Both the position numbers and the translations under genes were made by a program. A stretch of DNA of 64,000 nucleotides. Source: Chryseobacterium sp. OV279 (GTDB taxonomy: Bacteria > Bacteroidota > Bacteroidia > Flavobacteriales > Weeksellaceae). The notes under the pieces are model-generated. The model was not told the origin of the DNA, searched no databases, and saw only the letters and a list, made by a program, of their open reading frames with translations. This document shows positions 34,711 through 43,347 of this stretch, piece by piece (positions within the stretch are counted from its first letter, which is position 1; the number at the start of each line of letters is the position of its first letter). The stretch covers positions 744,001 through 808,000 of the forward strand of contig NZ_FQUD01000003.1 of the NCBI RefSeq assembly GCF_900128945.1, given 5' to 3'.

Positions 34711-35748
34711 ATGAGTAATGTTTACGATAATATTCTTGGCCTAATAGGACATACTCCTATGGTGAAGCTTAATACTGTTACAAAAGATATTCCTGCAACC
34801 GTTTATGCCAAGTTAGAATCATATAATCCTGGACATTCCACAAAAGATAGAATAGCACTTCATATTATAGAAAACGCTGAACAAAAAGGTTTATTAAAGG
34901 AAGATTCAGTAGTTGTAGAAACTACTTCCGGAAATACCGGTTTTTCTATTGCGATGGTCTGTATTATCAAGGGATATAAATGTATTCTGGCGGTAAGCGA
35001 CAAAACGAAGCCTGAGAAAATTGCTTATTTAAAAGCATTAGGGGCTACTGTATACATTTGTCCCGCCAATGTAGCGGCAGACGATCCGAGATCATACTAT
35101 GAAGTAGCTAAAAGAATAGCTTCAGAGACACCAAATTCAGTTTACATCAATCAATATTTTAATGAGTTGAATATTGATGCACACTACCAGACTACAGGTC
35201 CTGAAATTTGGGAGCAGACAGAGGGTAAAATCACACACCTTTTTGCCTGCACTGGAACGGGTGGAACATTGTCCGGTTCGGGGAAATTTCTAAAAGAGAA
35301 AAATCCCGGTATCAAGATCATCGGTGTGGATGCTGACGGGTCTATCCTGAAAAGCTACCACGAAACCGGAGAGATCCATAAAGAAGATGTACATCCTTAT
35401 CAGATCGAAGGAATGGGGAAAAATTTGATCCCTGCCGCCCTTCTTTTTGACAAGGTGGATGAGTTTGTAAGGGTAAATGACGAGATGTCTGCTTACAGAA
35501 CCCGTGAAATAGCGCTTAAAGAAGCCATCATGGGAGGATATACCACAGGAGCTGTTACACAGGCCCTGATCCAGTATGCACAGTCTCACGAACTTACCAA
35601 AGACGATATCATTGTCCTGATATTCCCGGATCACGGTTCGAGGTATATTACAAAGGTATACAGCGACAAATGGATGGCTGAACAGGGTTTTGTGAATAAC
35701 TGCGTACACAACTACGATGAAGTTTTCAAAACAGAATTCATCAAATAG
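34711..35748 (+). CDS. PLP-dependent cysteine synthase / cystathionine beta-synthase-like enzyme
   Basis: A 345-residue fold-type II PLP enzyme. The N-terminal LGLIGHTPMVKLN is the family start, the PLP lysine is in YNPGHSTKDRIALH (STKDR instead of the commoner SVKDR), VETTSGNTGFSIA is the substrate loop, and ACTGTGGTLSGSGKFL binds the phosphate. CysK/CysM make cysteine from O-acetylserine and sulfide; CBS makes cystathionine from serine and homocysteine. With no CBS regulatory domain, and a C-terminal tail (YSDKWMAEQGFVNN) typical of Bacteroidota members, it could be either. It is followed 81 bp later by the AOS-family gene. Confidence 0.87.
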   Translation: MSNVYDNILGLIGHTPMVKLNTVTKDIPATVYAKLESYNPGHSTKDRIALHIIENAEQKGLLKEDSVVVETTSGNTGFSIAMVCIIKGYKCILAVSDKTKPEKIAYLKALGATVYICPANVAADDPRSYYEVAKRIASETPNSVYINQYFNELNIDAHYQTTGPEIWEQTEGKITHLFACTGTGGTLSGSGKFLKEKNPGIKIIGVDADGSILKSYHETGEIHKEDVHPYQIEGMGKNLIPAALLFDKVDEFVRVNDEMSAYRTREIALKEAIMGGYTTGAVTQALIQYAQSHELTKDDIIVLIFPDHGSRYITKVYSDKWMAEQGFVNNCVHNYDEVFKTEFIK

Positions 35749-35774
35749 AAATATATATAAACCACGATACCAAT

Positions 35775-35807
35775 AAAGTCTTTTGTGTTTTACAGGAAAG
35801 ACTTTTT
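35775..35807 (+). terminator. Probable terminator after the cysteine-synthase-like gene
   Basis: AAAGTCTTT (35775-35783) pairs with AAAGACTTT (35797-35805), followed by two more T. A-U-rich, so of moderate strength. Confidence 0.5.
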
Positions 35808-35829
35808 CACTTAAAAATTACTATACAAA

Positions 35830-37092
35830 ATGTTAGATATTTTTGAACGTATTAAACAAAATCCAGGTCCATTGGGACAGTTTGCAGATTATGCTGAAGG
35901 GTATTTTGTTTTCCCAAAACTGGAAGGTCCAATTGGTCCAAGAATGAAATTTCAAGGTAAGGATGTAATTTTCTGGAGTGCAAACGATTATTTAGGACTT
36001 TGTAACCACCCGGAAGTTTTAGAAGCTGATGCGAAAGCCGCTGCAGAATTCGGAATGTTTTATCCGATGGGCGCAAGAGCGATGTCAGGAGAAACTCAGC
36101 AACATCAGCAATTGGAAAAAGAATTGGCAGAATTCACTCAGAAAGAAGCTGCTTATTTATTGAATTTCGGTTACCAGGGAATGGTTTCAGCTATTGATGC
36201 ATTGGTGACAAGACATGATGTCATTGTATATGATGCCGATTCTCACGCATGTATCGTAGACGGAGTTCGCCTTCACATGGGGAAAAGCTTTACGTTCAAG
36301 CATAATGATATAGAAAGTTTAGAGAAAAACCTAGCCAGAGCCACTAAAGTAGCAGAAGAAAACGGAGGAGGAATTTTAGTGATCACTGAAGGGGTTTTCG
36401 GAATGAGAGGAATGCAGGGGAAACTGAAAGAAATCTGCGATTTAAAATCTAAATTCAATTTCAGATTATTAGTAGATGATGCACATGGTTTCGGAACTTT
36501 GGGTAAAACCGGAGCGGGAGCTGGTGAAGAGCAGGGATGTCAGGATCAGATTGATGTTTATTTCTCTACTTTTGCTAAATCTATGGCCGGTTTTGGAGCT
36601 TTCCTTTCCGGAGATGAAACAATCATCAGATTTTTAAAATACAATCTTCGTTCTCAGATTTTTGCTAAATCTCTAACCATGCCAATGGTAGTGGGAGGTT
36701 TAAAAAGACTGGAGCTTTTAAGAACACGTCCGGAAATCAAAGCTAAATTGTGGGAGAATGTATATAAACTTCAAAACGGTCTGAAAGAAAGAGGATACAA
36801 CCTTGGAAACACCAATACTTGTGTAACACCGGTTTTCATTGAAGGAACTACAATTGAAGCTACCCTTCTTGCGAAAGACCTTAGAGAGAACTACGGCGTT
36901 TTCACATCAGTAGTAGTATATCCTGTAATTCCTAAGGGAATGATCTTACTAAGACTGATCCCTACTGCATCGCACACAGATTCAGAAATTAATGAAACAT
37001 TAGCCGCTTTCGATGGTATCCGTGAAAAACTAACTTCCGGACATTACAGAGAAATGGAAAAACAGATGAATATCGAGTACAAACAAATGTAA
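35830..37092 (+). CDS. Alpha-oxoamine synthase family enzyme, probable serine palmitoyltransferase
   Basis: A 420-residue PLP enzyme of the AOS family (KBL, BioF, HemA, SPT). Motifs: NDYLGLCNHPEV, AYLLNFGYQGMVSAIDALVT, VDDAHGFGTLGKTGAGAGEE (Asp and His of the PLP site) and the PLP lysine in YFSTFAKSMAGFGAFLSG. The ~40-residue N-terminal extension (FPKLEGPIGPRMKFQGKDV) fits bacterial SPT of Sphingobacterium and Bacteroides type better than BioF. SPT condenses serine with a fatty acyl-CoA to start sphingolipid synthesis, expected in this phylum. The assignment over BioF is inference from length, context and motif; no biotin gene lies nearby. Confidence 0.8.
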   Translation: MLDIFERIKQNPGPLGQFADYAEGYFVFPKLEGPIGPRMKFQGKDVIFWSANDYLGLCNHPEVLEADAKAAAEFGMFYPMGARAMSGETQQHQQLEKELAEFTQKEAAYLLNFGYQGMVSAIDALVTRHDVIVYDADSHACIVDGVRLHMGKSFTFKHNDIESLEKNLARATKVAEENGGGILVITEGVFGMRGMQGKLKEICDLKSKFNFRLLVDDAHGFGTLGKTGAGAGEEQGCQDQIDVYFSTFAKSMAGFGAFLSGDETIIRFLKYNLRSQIFAKSLTMPMVVGGLKRLELLRTRPEIKAKLWENVYKLQNGLKERGYNLGNTNTCVTPVFIEGTTIEATLLAKDLRENYGVFTSVVVYPVIPKGMILLRLIPTASHTDSEINETLAAFDGIREKLTSGHYREMEKQMNIEYKQM

Positions 37093-37117
37093 TCCCGATA
37101 TCATCATATAAATTAAT

Positions 37118-37148
37118 AAAACCACTGAATTATTTTCAGTGGTTTTTT
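37118..37148 (+). terminator. Terminator of the AOS-family gene
   Basis: AAAACCACTGAA (37118-37129) pairs perfectly with TTCAGTGGTTTT (37135-37146) and continues in T. Confidence 0.85.
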
Positions 37149-37164
37149 ATAAAATAAATAGCAA

Positions 37165-38067
37165 ATGAAATTTAAGGGTTACCTGTTGGGAGTTTTGTCG
37201 TCGGTTTCATTTGGACTGATCCCGATCTTTATCCTGCCGCTGAAGAAGGCGCATTTTTCAATGGACATTACTTTGTTCTACCGGTTTTTATTTTCGGCTT
37301 TGATGGTCGGAGGATATCTGCTGTATTCCAAAGAAAGTCTGAAGATCAATAAAAAAGAAGCGCTGATTCTGTCTGTGTTGGGAGTCTGCTATGCCCTGTC
37401 CTCAGAATTTCTGTTCATCGGCTATGATTTTCTGACGCCGGGAATCGCTTCTACGGTCTTGTTCATTTATCCGGTCATCGTTGCTTTGATCATGTTCTTT
37501 TTTTATAAGGAAAAACTGACCAAACTATCTGTACTATCTCTCTTTTTTGCATTTGCGGGAGTCATCGTTTTATGTTTAAAAGGAAAAGGTCTCGAGATCA
37601 ATTTTGCAGGCCTAGGGATTGTCATGCTGAGTTCACTGTTTTATGCGCTCTATATGGTGATCGTGAATAAATCCGATCTGAAGGTTTCAGGTTTTAAACT
37701 TTCCTTCTACTCCATGCTTTTCACTTCAGCATTTTTTATGATAAAGGCATCAGCCGAAGGTGAATCTTTTGCGATTCCTTCAGTCTCTGTCTTTTTAAAT
37801 TTCATTGTTTTTGCCTTCCTGACCACGGTTATTTCCAGCCTGTGTTTGGTATACGCGATCAAATATATCGGATCTACGCCCACTGCTATTCTGGGAGCGC
37901 TTGAACCTGTAGTTGCTGTATTGGTAAGTGTTCTTATGTTTCATGAACGGTTCACTACCAATTTACTCATTGGCATCACACTGATTCTTTTAGGTGTTAC
38001 GCTCAACGTAATCTCAGACAACAGAAAGTCAAAACGCAATTCACATAAGACCTTAAAAAATGCCTGA
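37165..38067 (+). CDS. EamA/DMT-family transporter
   Basis: A 300-residue membrane protein with ten predicted helices in two EamA halves. The first starts YLLGVLSSVSFGLIPIFILP; the second ends YIGSTPTAILGALEPVVAVL, the usual EamA signature before the last helices. Drug/metabolite transporters of this type export amino acids, nucleosides or other small molecules by proton exchange; the substrate cannot be told from sequence. It starts 72 bp after the AOS-family gene and its terminator, so it probably has a separate promoter. Its stop lies inside the convergent terminator hairpin. Confidence 0.88.
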   Translation: MKFKGYLLGVLSSVSFGLIPIFILPLKKAHFSMDITLFYRFLFSALMVGGYLLYSKESLKINKKEALILSVLGVCYALSSEFLFIGYDFLTPGIASTVLFIYPVIVALIMFFFYKEKLTKLSVLSLFFAFAGVIVLCLKGKGLEINFAGLGIVMLSSLFYALYMVIVNKSDLKVSGFKLSFYSMLFTSAFFMIKASAEGESFAIPSVSVFLNFIVFAFLTTVISSLCLVYAIKYIGSTPTAILGALEPVVAVLVSVLMFHERFTTNLLIGITLILLGVTLNVISDNRKSKRNSHKTLKNA

Positions 38068-38087
38068 CTAACGTCATGCATTTTTTT
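38055..38087. terminator. Bidirectional terminator between convergent genes
   Basis: AAAAAATGC..GAC (38055-38067) faces GTC..GCATTTTTT (38073-38086), with two internal mismatch pairs and a taac loop. A T-tract follows on both strands. The stop codon of the EamA gene (38065-38067) lies within the left arm. Confidence 0.7.
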
Positions 38088-38589
38088 ATTTCGCTTTGTT
38101 AAACATATATCGGGCGATCTTCCATTTCCCGTCTTCCTTTTCCAGGACAAACAGTTCACGGTTTTCTTCCGGCGTTGTTTTATTTTCCGCGCGGATCAGC
38201 TGTGTTCCTTTAGACATGGTACGGGCAACCGCATAGTTTTCATTGATGACGGTAATTTCATCAATTCTAAACTTTACATTAAGCTCTAACATTTTGAAAA
38301 CAAAATCGTAACCTCCTTTTAATTGTTCCTGACCTTCAGCACTTGGTGCTCCCTGAGGCATGAATATGCCGTTTTTGGTGTACAAGGGCAATACCTGTTC
38401 AGTAGATGAAGCATTAAGGGCATTTTCGTAGGCGTGAAGAGTTTCTTCTATATTCTTTTTGATATCATTTTCCATTGTTGTATTTTTTTCTGTTGATGGG
38501 CTAATTGCAGGATTGCTATTTTCTTTTTTTTCGGTACAGGCTGATAATAGGAATATAACCTGAGCGGCGATGAATATTTTTTTCATCAT
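38086..38589 (-). CDS. NTF2-like (SnoaL/YybH-type) lipoprotein
   Basis: A 167-residue protein with the lipobox LLSAC (cysteine 18). A 30-residue spacer precedes an NTF2-like cone: IEETLHAYENALNASSTEQV, LYTKNGIFMPQGAPSAEGQE, FRIDEITVINENYAVARTMS and, at the end, LFVLEKEDGKWKIARYMFN. This fold binds small hydrophobic ligands, acts as a ketosteroid-isomerase-like enzyme or simply a binding protein; no catalytic Asp pair is obvious. Its ATG overlaps the stop of the oxidoreductase gene upstream (TAATG), so the two are co-translated. Confidence 0.85.
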   Translation of the reverse strand: MMKKIFIAAQVIFLLSACTEKKENSNPAISPSTEKNTTMENDIKKNIEETLHAYENALNASSTEQVLPLYTKNGIFMPQGAPSAEGQEQLKGGYDFVFKMLELNVKFRIDEITVINENYAVARTMSKGTQLIRAENKTTPEENRELFVLEKEDGKWKIARYMFNKAK

Positions 38590-39239
38590 TACAGTTTTGA
38601 CTTAGCTTCCTCAATGTTCACGGCTTTCCCCAGTTTCCCGAATTCATGAAGATCTCCGAAAACCTCAATACGGATAGACTGATCAATACCTCCTACTCTC
38701 AAAGGCTCAAAACCTGTTTCTCTGATCACTTCTTCAATATCATTATTGATTTCCATATCATCAGAAGCATAAAATAATACGTCTTTTTCAGGTTCATGAT
38801 TGGAAGATGATGCCAGTGTTCCTGCACCCAGTGTTCCGAAGGCTTTAACCAGTTTAGCCCCTTTAGGAAGAATGGCTTTGTTCAGCTCTCCTGCTGACTC
38901 CATTTCTCCGATAATTTTTTTAAAACCTCCATTTCCGTCCGGAGCAATTGGATTGGAAACATCAACAATGATTTTACCCTGTAAACTGTTTCCGTTGTCA
39001 TTAAAGAAATCCTTAAAAGCACCAAACCATATCGCAGGAATAATAATATCCGCTGTATTGATCGCCTCTTCAATTGTTGTGCTTTTTGCAAATCCACCTG
39101 ACTGCGCAGCAAAATCATTTGCTTCGTCTGCATTTCTTGTGGCTACGATAACGTTATGCTTATTGTTTACTAAATTGTTCGCTACTGCTTTACCGATATT
39201 TCCCAATCCGATCACTGCTACTTTTTTCTGTGTTTCCAT
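38589..39239 (-). CDS. NAD(P)-binding reductase of the F420-NADP oxidoreductase-like family
   Basis: A 216-residue Rossmann protein. VAVIGLGNIGKAVANNLVNN carries GxGxxG (residues 12-17) followed by an NADP-compatible VATRN. VDVSNPIAPDG and KAFGTLGAGTLAS complete the family pattern seen in F420H2:NADP oxidoreductase relatives. Flavobacteria are not known to make F420, so a different cofactor partner is likely. It is co-transcribed with the downstream NTF2-like lipoprotein (1-base overlap). A Crp/Fnr regulator on the same strand upstream, 132 bp away, may control the pair. Confidence 0.82.
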   Translation of the reverse strand: METQKKVAVIGLGNIGKAVANNLVNNKHNVIVATRNADEANDFAAQSGGFAKSTTIEEAINTADIIIPAIWFGAFKDFFNDNGNSLQGKIIVDVSNPIAPDGNGGFKKIIGEMESAGELNKAILPKGAKLVKAFGTLGAGTLASSSNHEPEKDVLFYASDDMEINNDIEEVIRETGFEPLRVGGIDQSIRIEVFGDLHEFGKLGKAVNIEEAKSKL

Positions 39240-39270
39240 TTTTTGTAAATTTTAATGTTTTTGTATGGGT

Positions 39271-39278
39271 CAAAATTA
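39271..39278 (-). promoter_or_regulatory. Promoter -7 box before the reductase gene
   Basis: Minus-strand TAATTTTG matches TAnnTTTG, 31 bp before the ATG. A TTTG (complement 39303-39306) lies 24 bp further, slightly farther than usual for a -33 box. Confidence 0.5.
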
Positions 39279-39370
39279 GCACAGATAACGGTGAAAAACC
39301 GGCAAACAAGTTTAAGAAAACATCTTAACAATTGGTAAGGCGAAATCTTAACATAGTTTCATAAAACGGA

Positions 39371-39958
39371 TTAATCTTTTATCCTTTTCGCACGGATTTT
39401 ACTGAGAAATTGAGGCGTAATTCCCAGGTATGAAGCGATTTGTGTATTGGAAAGACGGTTGGCCAGCTGCGGGTACTGTTTAAGGAAGAATTCATACTTT
39501 TCATCTCCTGTCGCACTGATATTTTGCAGCATACGGTTCTGAAGTTCGATAAATTTGTGTTCAATGATCACTCTGAAGTTCCGGTCAAACTTTGGATAAT
39601 AAGTATATAAAAACCACAGATCGTGTTTTTCAATCTGCAGCACAACAGAATTTTCAAGGGCTACGATGTGTAATTTGCTGGGCTTTTTGTTGTGGAAACT
39701 GTCAATGTCTACGATCCAGTCATTTTCAGAAGCAAACTGCAGGTTATGCTCTACCCCGTTTTTATCAATACTGAACATTTTAAAACATCCGGAAACCACA
39801 AAGGTATAATACTGGCACACCTCATTTTCCTGCAAAATAAACTGTTTTCTTTTTATTCTCCTCTCGGTTATCCTTTCTTCCAATACGTCAATTTCTTCCT
39901 TTGACAGAGGAATATAAGTTTTAAAATAACTGATAAGCGGAGCGGTTTCTTTCGACAT
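39371..39958 (-). CDS. Crp/Fnr-family transcription regulator
   Basis: A 195-residue regulator. Residues ~10-125 are a cNMP-binding-like β-barrel (KQFILQENEVCQYYTFVVSG and ISEND-like FASENDWIVDIDSFHNKKPS). The short C-terminal HTH is LSNTQIASYLGITPQFLSKI, followed by RAKRIKD. The cyclic-nucleotide arginine motif is not intact, so cAMP binding is unlikely. The family often responds to oxidative or redox signals in Flavobacteria. It is encoded on the same strand immediately upstream of the reductase/NTF2 pair, which are natural target candidates; this is positional inference. Confidence 0.87.
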   Translation of the reverse strand: MSKETAPLISYFKTYIPLSKEEIDVLEERITERRIKRKQFILQENEVCQYYTFVVSGCFKMFSIDKNGVEHNLQFASENDWIVDIDSFHNKKPSKLHIVALENSVVLQIEKHDLWFLYTYYPKFDRNFRVIIEHKFIELQNRMLQNISATGDEKYEFFLKQYPQLANRLSNTQIASYLGITPQFLSKIRAKRIKD

Positions 39959-40091
39959 TGTGAATAGGTGTGTTTGATTAATAAAATCAATCTCTATGAC
40001 AATATATCAAAAAAAACTGAATTAGAAATTGGGGAGACTGTTCTTAACTTAATTTTAAACTTACTTTTAATTCCTCAATAGTTTTTTAACC

Positions 40092-40099
40092 TATTTTTG
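40092..40099 (+). promoter_or_regulatory. Promoter -7 box
   Basis: TATTTTTG matches TAnnTTTG, 48 bp before the ATG at 40148. It overlaps an in-frame TTG at 40097, which is therefore not the start. Confidence 0.55.
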
Positions 40100-40147
40100 T
40101 ACTCTAATCTATACAGATATATTTTCCTTATTTTATCCCGAACACCA

Positions 40148-40891
40148 ATGACAAGAACAGAAAAACTAACAAGAGAACAATTAAATCAGAAGGTGAAAAA
40201 AACTTCAGAAAGATTATATGCTGCCATTGATGAATCATTAGAATTGATGTTCACCAGCGGAGACGATTGGGATGAAGACAGTTTCTCAGAGTTTCTTGAA
40301 ATAATGGATGCAGAAACAGTGGAAAAAATGAGAGAAACAGCGCTACAGCTGGACACTGAGAATGACGACCCGGAAATTTTTCTTATGAAAAATGAAAGCA
40401 CAACTGCTCTGGATTTAGTTACTGAACCGGGTGACGGCTTTATCATTATTCTTATTGAAAGCGATATTCATTTAACCGGAAATCTTTTCGTTGAAGAATA
40501 CGTTACGCTTATCGTGATGGGTGATATAAAAGCTAAAAATATTATAGTTAACGGTTCTTTATTTTCCTCGGGAAGCCTCTCCTGCAATGTGTTGTTTGGG
40601 GCCTCCGCTAATGATCATCAGACGTATATCGAAGGAAATATAAACACTTCGCTTATTGCAGAATATGGGCAATATACTGTTTCTGAGAGTAAAATATATT
40701 CCGAATATTTACTCAGCACTCACAATACAATAGAAGGAAGATCAGGAAGATTAATAGAAAATAAAGCCCTTGAACGTGGAAATGAAGCATCTGTACTGAT
40801 TCCTGAAATCCTTGATGAAAACGGATTTTTTGATGAAGAATCTTTCCTGAAGTATATTGAAATCAAAGAACCTAAGTCTCTATTTCTATAA
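40148..40891 (+). CDS. Hypothetical acidic protein with a possible β-solenoid core
   Basis: A 247-residue acidic protein from MTRTEKLTREQLNQKV, no signal peptide. The first ~90 residues are helical and Glu/Asp-rich (FTSGDDWDEDSFSEFLEIMD). The middle has short regular strands (DIHLTGNLFVEEYVTLIVMG, then DIKAKNIIVNGSLFSSGSLS) with the N/G turns of a β-helix, reminiscent of bactofilin-type polymer-forming proteins. The tail ends FFDEESFLKYIEIKEPKSLF, echoing the DEDSFSEFLEI of the N-terminal part, an internal repeat. I do not recognise the family. It lies alone between a regulator and the radical SAM gene. Confidence 0.72.
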   Translation: MTRTEKLTREQLNQKVKKTSERLYAAIDESLELMFTSGDDWDEDSFSEFLEIMDAETVEKMRETALQLDTENDDPEIFLMKNESTTALDLVTEPGDGFIIILIESDIHLTGNLFVEEYVTLIVMGDIKAKNIIVNGSLFSSGSLSCNVLFGASANDHQTYIEGNINTSLIAEYGQYTVSESKIYSEYLLSTHNTIEGRSGRLIENKALERGNEASVLIPEILDENGFFDEESFLKYIEIKEPKSLFL

Positions 40892-40944
40892 ATACAGCTT
40901 AAATTTCACAACCTATCAATAGGTATATTATTCAATAATGTCAC

Positions 40945-40976
40945 TTGCAGTATACCTTACAAATTGCCTATCTTTG
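40945..40976 (+). promoter_or_regulatory. Promoter of the radical SAM gene
   Basis: TATCTTTG at 40969-40976 matches TAnnTTTG, with TTGCAG at 40945 as a plausible -33 box, about 21 bp apart. The transcript would carry a leader of some 85 nt before the TTG start, longer than most in this window. Confidence 0.55.
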
Positions 40977-41067
40977 CATTCGCAATCTGAGAGAAGATAT
41001 GGACTGTAACAATATCATTAAAATACTGTTATACAATTATTTAAACTCCGATTGAATGTAAATAAAT

Positions 41068-43272
41068 TTGAAAAATTTCCTGTTGAAAGATCTGCTTCTC
41101 ATCACTCCGCCTTTTACCCAGCTCAATACACCTTATCCTGCAACAGCTTATATAAAAGGCTTTCTGAATACCAAAGATATTTCCAGCTATCAGACCGATC
41201 TGGGACTGGATGTTATTTTGGAATTATTTTCAAGAAACGGAATTGAGAAAATTTTCAACACAGAGGTTAATCTTCAGGAGATCTCGGAAAATTCACAGAG
41301 AATTTATGCACTTCGCGAAGAATATCTGAAAACAATAGATCAGGTTATTCATTTTCTGCAGGGCAAAAATCCTACGCTGGCCAGACAGATCTGCAGCATG
41401 AATTTCCTTCCAGAAGCTTCCCGTTTCAATCAGTTGGACGACATGGATTTTGCATTTGGAAATATGGGACTTCAGGATAAAGCCAAGCACCTTGCTACTC
41501 TATATCTTGAGGATATTTCGGATTATATTATTGAAAATGTTGATGCGGATTTCGGATTCAGCAGGTATGCGGAACGTCTTGGAAAAAGTGCGAATTCGTT
41601 TGATGAATTATATTCAAAACTATCAGGAGATCAGACTTTTATTGATCATTTTACCTTAAAGATTCTTCAGGAAAAATTAGAATGGGTTCAGCCTAAACTG
41701 GTGTGTTTCTCAATTCCTTTTCCGGGTAATTTATATGCAGGTTTCAGGTGTGCACAGTTCATTAAAAAACATTATCCTCACATCAAAACTGCGATGGGCG
41801 GAGGTTTCCCCAATACCGAATTGAGGGAAGTAAAAGATCAGAGGGTTTTCGAATTTTTTGATTTTATTACCCTTGATGACGGTGAACTTCCTCTAGAACT
41901 TCTGTGCAGTAATGTATTAAATCCTTCAGAAGAAGCTGAGTACAAAAGAACATTTTTAATTGAAAACGAAAAGGTTACTTATAAAAATAATTCCAAAAGA
42001 CACGATTACAAACAGGCAGATATCGGAACTCCGGATTACACTGATTTAAAGTTGGATCAATATGTTTCGGTGATAGAAATTGCCAATCCAATGCACAGCT
42101 TATGGAGCGACGGACGATGGAACAAGCTGACAATGGCCCATGGCTGCTACTGGGGAAAATGTACATTCTGTGATATTTCTTTAGATTACATTAAAATCTA
42201 CGAACCTATATCAGCTAAAATTTTAGTTGACAGAATGGAAGAGCTCATCAAAACAACAGGTGAAACCGGATTCCATTTTGTAGATGAAGCCGCACCACCG
42301 GCATTGATGCGTGAAGTTGCTTTGGAAATTCTAAGAAGAAATCTGGTCGTTACCTGGTGGACGAATATCCGTTTTGAAAAAAGCTTTACCCGCGATTTAT
42401 GTTACCTGTTAAAAATTTCAGGATGCGTTGCGGTTTCGGGTGGACTTGAAGTAGCCAGTGATAGATTGTTACAATTAATCGATAAAGGAGTTTCGGTAGA
42501 ACAGGTTGCCAGAGTGACAAGAAATTTCACGGAAGCCGGGATCATGGTTCATGCTTATCTGATGTATGGCTACCCAACCCAGACCATTCAGGAAACGGTG
42601 GATTCTTTGGAAATGGTAAGACAGATGTTCGAAATGGGAATTTTGCAAAGTGGATTCTGGCATCAGTTTGCCATGACCGCCCACTCACCTGTCGGAATTA
42701 ATCCTGAAGAATTTGGAGTGACTCCCGTGAAAGAAGAAATTCTGTTTGCCAACAACGATATTGATTTCAAAGACAAAACCGGAATTGATCACAGCAAATT
42801 CAGCTTCGGACTGAAAAAGTCTCTTTTCAATTATATGCACGGAATCAATTTTGAATTTCCGCTTCAGGATTGGTTTGATTTTAAAATTCCAAGAACGCAG
42901 GTTCATCCTGATCATATTCACGACTGTCTTTTGGATGAAAACCAATTTGGTTTTAAAGGCAACTCAAAAGTGGTGTTTTTAACCAAAAACGTAATCGCTG
43001 AGAATCGCATAAAAAATAAAAAGAAGTACTCCGGGCCATATACGCTTCTTACATTCCACTTAAAAACGAATATTGTAAAGATAGATCTGGAGCAGGATAA
43101 GGCGGAATGGCTGATGAAAGTTCTGGAAGAAAATTCTATAGAAAATCCGAAAAAAGTTACAGCTCAGCAACTTAAGAATCAGTTTGAAGAAAATTTCGAA
43201 GATTTTGAACTGTTTTGGTTTTCAAAACCGATGCAACAACTTAAGGAAAATGGTGTCATTTTGAGTCTTTAA
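41068..43272 (+). CDS. B12-binding-domain radical SAM protein
   Basis: A 734-residue protein starting at a TTG (LKNFLLKDLLLITPPFTQLN); no ATG is available nearby, and a second TTG four codons later is possible. Residues ~150-290 resemble a cobalamin-binding Rossmann domain (AQFIKKHYPHIKTAMGGGFP). The radical SAM domain has MAHGCYWGKCTFCD, with cysteines spaced CX4CX2C instead of CX3CX2C. HFVDEAAPPALMREVALEIL and VAVSGGLEVASDRLLQLIDK follow, which is normal for B12-radical SAM enzymes. The last ~180 residues form an unrecognised C-terminal domain. Such enzymes often methylate or rearrange unactivated carbons. No substrate gene is adjacent. Confidence 0.85.
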   Translation: MKNFLLKDLLLITPPFTQLNTPYPATAYIKGFLNTKDISSYQTDLGLDVILELFSRNGIEKIFNTEVNLQEISENSQRIYALREEYLKTIDQVIHFLQGKNPTLARQICSMNFLPEASRFNQLDDMDFAFGNMGLQDKAKHLATLYLEDISDYIIENVDADFGFSRYAERLGKSANSFDELYSKLSGDQTFIDHFTLKILQEKLEWVQPKLVCFSIPFPGNLYAGFRCAQFIKKHYPHIKTAMGGGFPNTELREVKDQRVFEFFDFITLDDGELPLELLCSNVLNPSEEAEYKRTFLIENEKVTYKNNSKRHDYKQADIGTPDYTDLKLDQYVSVIEIANPMHSLWSDGRWNKLTMAHGCYWGKCTFCDISLDYIKIYEPISAKILVDRMEELIKTTGETGFHFVDEAAPPALMREVALEILRRNLVVTWWTNIRFEKSFTRDLCYLLKISGCVAVSGGLEVASDRLLQLIDKGVSVEQVARVTRNFTEAGIMVHAYLMYGYPTQTIQETVDSLEMVRQMFEMGILQSGFWHQFAMTAHSPVGINPEEFGVTPVKEEILFANNDIDFKDKTGIDHSKFSFGLKKSLFNYMHGINFEFPLQDWFDFKIPRTQVHPDHIHDCLLDENQFGFKGNSKVVFLTKNVIAENRIKNKKKYSGPYTLLTFHLKTNIVKIDLEQDKAEWLMKVLEENSIENPKKVTAQQLKNQFEENFEDFELFWFSKPMQQLKENGVILSL

Positions 43273-43290
43273 TTTTTGAACAAAATAAAG

Positions 43291-43318
43291 CCCGGAAAAT
43301 TGATTTTCCGGGATTTTT
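43291..43318 (+). terminator. Terminator of the radical SAM gene
   Basis: CCCGGAAAA (43291-43299) pairs with TTTTCCGGG (43304-43312) and is followed by ATTTTT. Confidence 0.8.
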
Positions 43319-43347
43319 ATGGTTTTTGACTAAAATCTAGTCTATTT

